Of a stretch of DNA of 64,000 nucleotides, positions 62,801 through 64,000 are shown piece after piece (position 1 is the stretch's first letter; each line of letters begins with the position of its first letter). The stretch covers positions 186,001 to 250,000 of the forward strand of contig NZ_QEHR01000004.1 in the NCBI RefSeq assembly GCF_003095375.1. The letters are read 5' to 3'. The stretch is from Marixanthomonas spongiae. GTDB lineage: Bacteria; Bacteroidota; Bacteroidia; Flavobacteriales; Flavobacteriaceae. Both the position numbers and the translations under genes were made by a program. The notes under the pieces were generated by a model. It did no database searches. It was given only the letters and a program-made list of their open reading frames with translations, and had not been told where the DNA came from.

Positions 62801-64000
62801 ACACCGTGTTTTCATCGGTAAAATAAGAACCGTATTTATGGGCTTCGGGCGAGCGCAAGCCTACAAAATGTGAGTAAGGCGCTAAATTTTTACTAAACAC
62901 ATCGATTGAAAAATCGCCGCCTCCTTCAAACACCTTCGTTAAAAAAGTAGCTTGGAGCATGCCGGGTGCTTTGCCGCTGACTTCAAAATCTTTTGAAAAC
63001 GACGTAGTTCCTTTCGAAGAAAGTTTCGTATCCAACACCGGGATTTCCACTTCATTGAACGTGCGAACTGGATCGTTAAACTGATAGTTCGGGTAATTTT
63101 TGAACGCAGTGGAGGTTGTTCTAAGTGTAGCGTCCATTTCAATTTTCAAGTTCCGGGCTGGAGCGCCGTGTAACCACGCGGCATTCGCCGTCCCCTTTAT
63201 CGGTTTGCTGGCATCGAGGATGTCATCATCAAAATCCAATTTTATTTTTAAACGGTTGGGTTTTACCGTGGCAACTTTTAGGCTTTTGGTAAACTGCACG
63301 CCACCAACGGTTACCGTAGCATTCCAATTGCCGGTCGGGGCACTGGGCTGGGTGGGGATGGGGAAGTAATAAAAACCTTCTTTGCTTCTGAACATCCCGC
63401 TTTCTCCCCCTCTGCCTTCGGCATCTCCTCCAAAAGGGGAGAATTTTGTTCCGTTCAACACACTTCGTTGGACTAGTTTTCCTCGGGCGTCGGTTACTTC
63501 TAGTTTTACGGGATGGTTTTTTGGTAATGGATTGGCCACATCGCTGAGTACAAAGGTTAAGTGTATGCTGTCACCCGGACGGTGAACGCCACGCTCGGTA
63601 TATAAAAATCCTTTGATGCCTTTTTGCAATTGTTTTCCGGAAACATCAAACTTGCTCATGGACAGTGCTTTTCCGTCTTCCAATTTGGCGTAGGCGTAAT
63701 TTTTTCCCTTTTGTGCCACGGCAAAAGCGATGTTTTTTTCGCTATCGTAAAGCGTCATCCCTTCGGCATCTGTGGTAACAGTTTCCACCAATTGCTGTTG
63801 GTAATTATAGAGCTTGATCTTAACGCCACTTTCGGGTTTGGTGGTCACTAAATTGTTCGTGATAAAATGATAGGAGCGGTTGCTGCTTTCCTTAACGATC
63901 AAACCCAGATCGCTGCCTATTACATTACTGCTTATTATTCGGTCTTGATTATAATAGGCAGCGTGGCACGGGTTATCCCTTTCTTGCCAATTGTAGGTGT
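59871..64000 (-). CDS. Bacterial alpha-2-macroglobulin, N-terminus outside the window
   Basis: This frame stays open to base 64000 (codons read TYNWQERDNPCHAAYY at the edge), so the protein begins beyond the window; ~1,376 residues are visible. The MG-type beta domains at the left lead to a bait-like region, and the thioester motif is intact: PHGCVEQIT (CxEQ), the reactive cysteine-glutamine pair that traps proteases. The terpenoid-cyclase-like ring after it (WPGEREADPWSTNYVGHF) matches bacterial alpha-2-macroglobulins. It pairs with pbpC 9 bp after a repeat, so it may guard peptidoglycan repair at the cell surface. A 40-bp palindromic repeat is inserted in frame near 63403-63442. Confidence 0.93.
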   Translation of the reverse strand, partial: TYNWQERDNPCHAAYYNQDRIISSNVIGSDLGLIVKESSNRSYHFITNNLVTTKPESGVKIKLYNYQQQLVETVTTDAEGMTLYDSEKNIAFAVAQKGKNYAYAKLEDGKALSMSKFDVSGKQLQKGIKGFLYTERGVHRPGDSIHLTFVLSDVANPLPKNHPVKLEVTDARGKLVQRSVLNGTKFSPFGGDAEGRGGESGMFRSKEGFYYFPIPTQPSAPTGNWNATVTVGGVQFTKSLKVATVKPNRLKIKLDFDDDILDASKPIKGTANAAWLHGAPARNLKIEMDATLRTTSTAFKNYPNYQFNDPVRTFNEVEIPVLDTKLSSKGTTSFSKDFEVSGKAPGMLQATFLTKVFEGGGDFSIDVFSKNLAPYSHFVGLRSPEAHKYGSYFTDENTVFDVATVDAQGNASPNREVEVKVFRIEWRWWWNRGNDNLSRYENATVHKPVKDFKVTTNSKGKANFTINIPEEEGGRYLIRVIDKKSGHATGRVAYFYRNWWKAPVDGEAESAKMLVFSADKEKYNVGEEAFITFPSGSEGRALISVENGTEVLATHWIETKKGETKAAIRLTKEMTPNIYVNISLLQPHEQTKNDLPIRLYGVIPILVEDASTVLKPEINMPNVLKPEENFTVKVSEANNKPMTYTLAMVDEGLLDLTRFKTPEIHKAFYTREALGVKTFDMYDDVIGAYSGSVDNIYAIGGGDVAAGAKNRKADRFKPVVKYVGPFKLKAGETASHTLTMPNYVGSVRTMVIAGDNSKSAYGKIDETTPVRKPLMVLASLPRKLSPGEKVTLPVTVFAMEEKVKNATITVKTGDGLKPINGTSKTISFPSVGEKIVNFEFDVLPTSKIQTIEVLASGSGEKASYKVEIDVENPNPISQKASQYTLTENGTETINFETFGVSGSNGAMLEFSTVPPMDFGKRMEYLIRYPHGCVEQITSGAFPQLYLADVFDITFDKKKDIQKNVETAIRKLGNYQNTSGGLSYWPGEREADPWSTNYVGHFMLEAKQKGYALPISFLNNWLQFQKNAARQWRNSSTSYNSSLTQAYRLYTLALAGQPELAAMNRLRESKHLSNDAKWRLAAAYALAGKRNVAEQISQTANINFEPKRYNYYTYGSPFRNKAMALETMVALGDNKQREMAVSVAKELSSQRWYSTQETAYALLAMAKMINKNGGKAMELTYTDNGKTKIVKTDRAVAQRELSFTMGDNSVSVSNKKGNVVYVTLIQQGKLPLGKELAERKNLTIQAQYLDGTGKSIDVSKLRQGTEISATVTVTNISNDHINNVALTKISPSGWEIVNTSFTELGGGASGKARYTDIRDDRVNFYFDLRAKKSKTFTIKLNASYLGTYYLPGTQVEAMYDRNYYARNKGMWVEVVK
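63403..63442. repeat. Palindromic repeat inserted in frame in the alpha-2-macroglobulin gene
   Basis: Outer arms tctcccc (63403-63409) and ggggaga (63436-63442) enclose tgcc-ttc-ggca. Read on the minus strand it encodes a Gly/Glu/Arg-rich insert (FGGDAEGRGGE) in an otherwise conserved beta region, with the frame kept. Confidence 0.7.

Overview
The window is chromosomal DNA of a bacterium in the Bacteroidota, almost certainly family Flavobacteriaceae. Three secreted proteins carry type IX secretion (T9SS) C-terminal sorting domains. Many genes are preceded by the Bacteroidota -7 element TAnnTTTG rather than an E. coli-like promoter. There is an OmpA protein with calcium-binding thrombospondin type 3 repeats, an IPExxxVDY-family protein, and a Bacteroidota-type AddA/AddB pair. 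The DNA is AT-rich. No species can be named from the sequence alone.

Layout. 0-6.3 kb, mostly minus strand: a prolyl oligopeptidase cut by the left edge, DoxX, asd, mscL, alr and tdk. 5.5-8.2 kb, plus: a conserved hypothetical, rsmI and a lone AAA ATPase. 8.4-13.7 kb, minus: an AhpD-like protein, an unusual protein with transthyretin-like domains and no signal peptide, a delta-60-repeat T9SS protein and a serine beta-lactamase-like protein. 13.9-21.3 kb: recJ; a small exported protein bracketed by two copies of a ~100-120 bp intergenic repeat; lpxH, queD and a 2OG-Fe(II) oxygenase; a MATE transporter operon ending in an overlooked 32-residue membrane peptide; a GNAT enzyme and tRNA-Ala(GGC). 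21.4-31.0 kb, minus: an alpha/beta hydrolase coupled to addB, then ompA, kbl and addA. 31.2-31.8 kb: sodA (manganese type). 33.7-42.3 kb: a housekeeping block with purF, a PfkB kinase, viroplasmin-RNase HI, purN, acpP, fabF, rnc, an IPExxxVDY gene and pyk. 42.4-48.7 kb: a T9SS surface protein, an SH3 lipoprotein, dinB, a Rossmann oxidoreductase, a CYTH protein, a YCII-like lipoprotein and a TetR regulator. 48.8-55.0 kb: a complete RND efflux operon (gbsR/marR - adaptor - pump - outer membrane factor). 55.3-56.8 kb: a second delta-60 T9SS protein. 57.4-64 kb: pbpC with its alpha-2-macroglobulin partner, which runs off the right edge.

The only clearly accessory stretch is 31.8-33.7 kb, between sodA and purF. 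It holds two arrays of diverged ~127 bp repeat units. Each array ends in two conserved hairpins, one of which keeps its stem although its inner arm sequences differ. Between the arrays lies a small basic orphan protein gene. I know of no named element matching this, and it is my best candidate for something undescribed. The rest is mostly ordinary flavobacterial core genome with intergenic palindromic repeats, one of which has been absorbed in frame into the alpha-2-macroglobulin gene.
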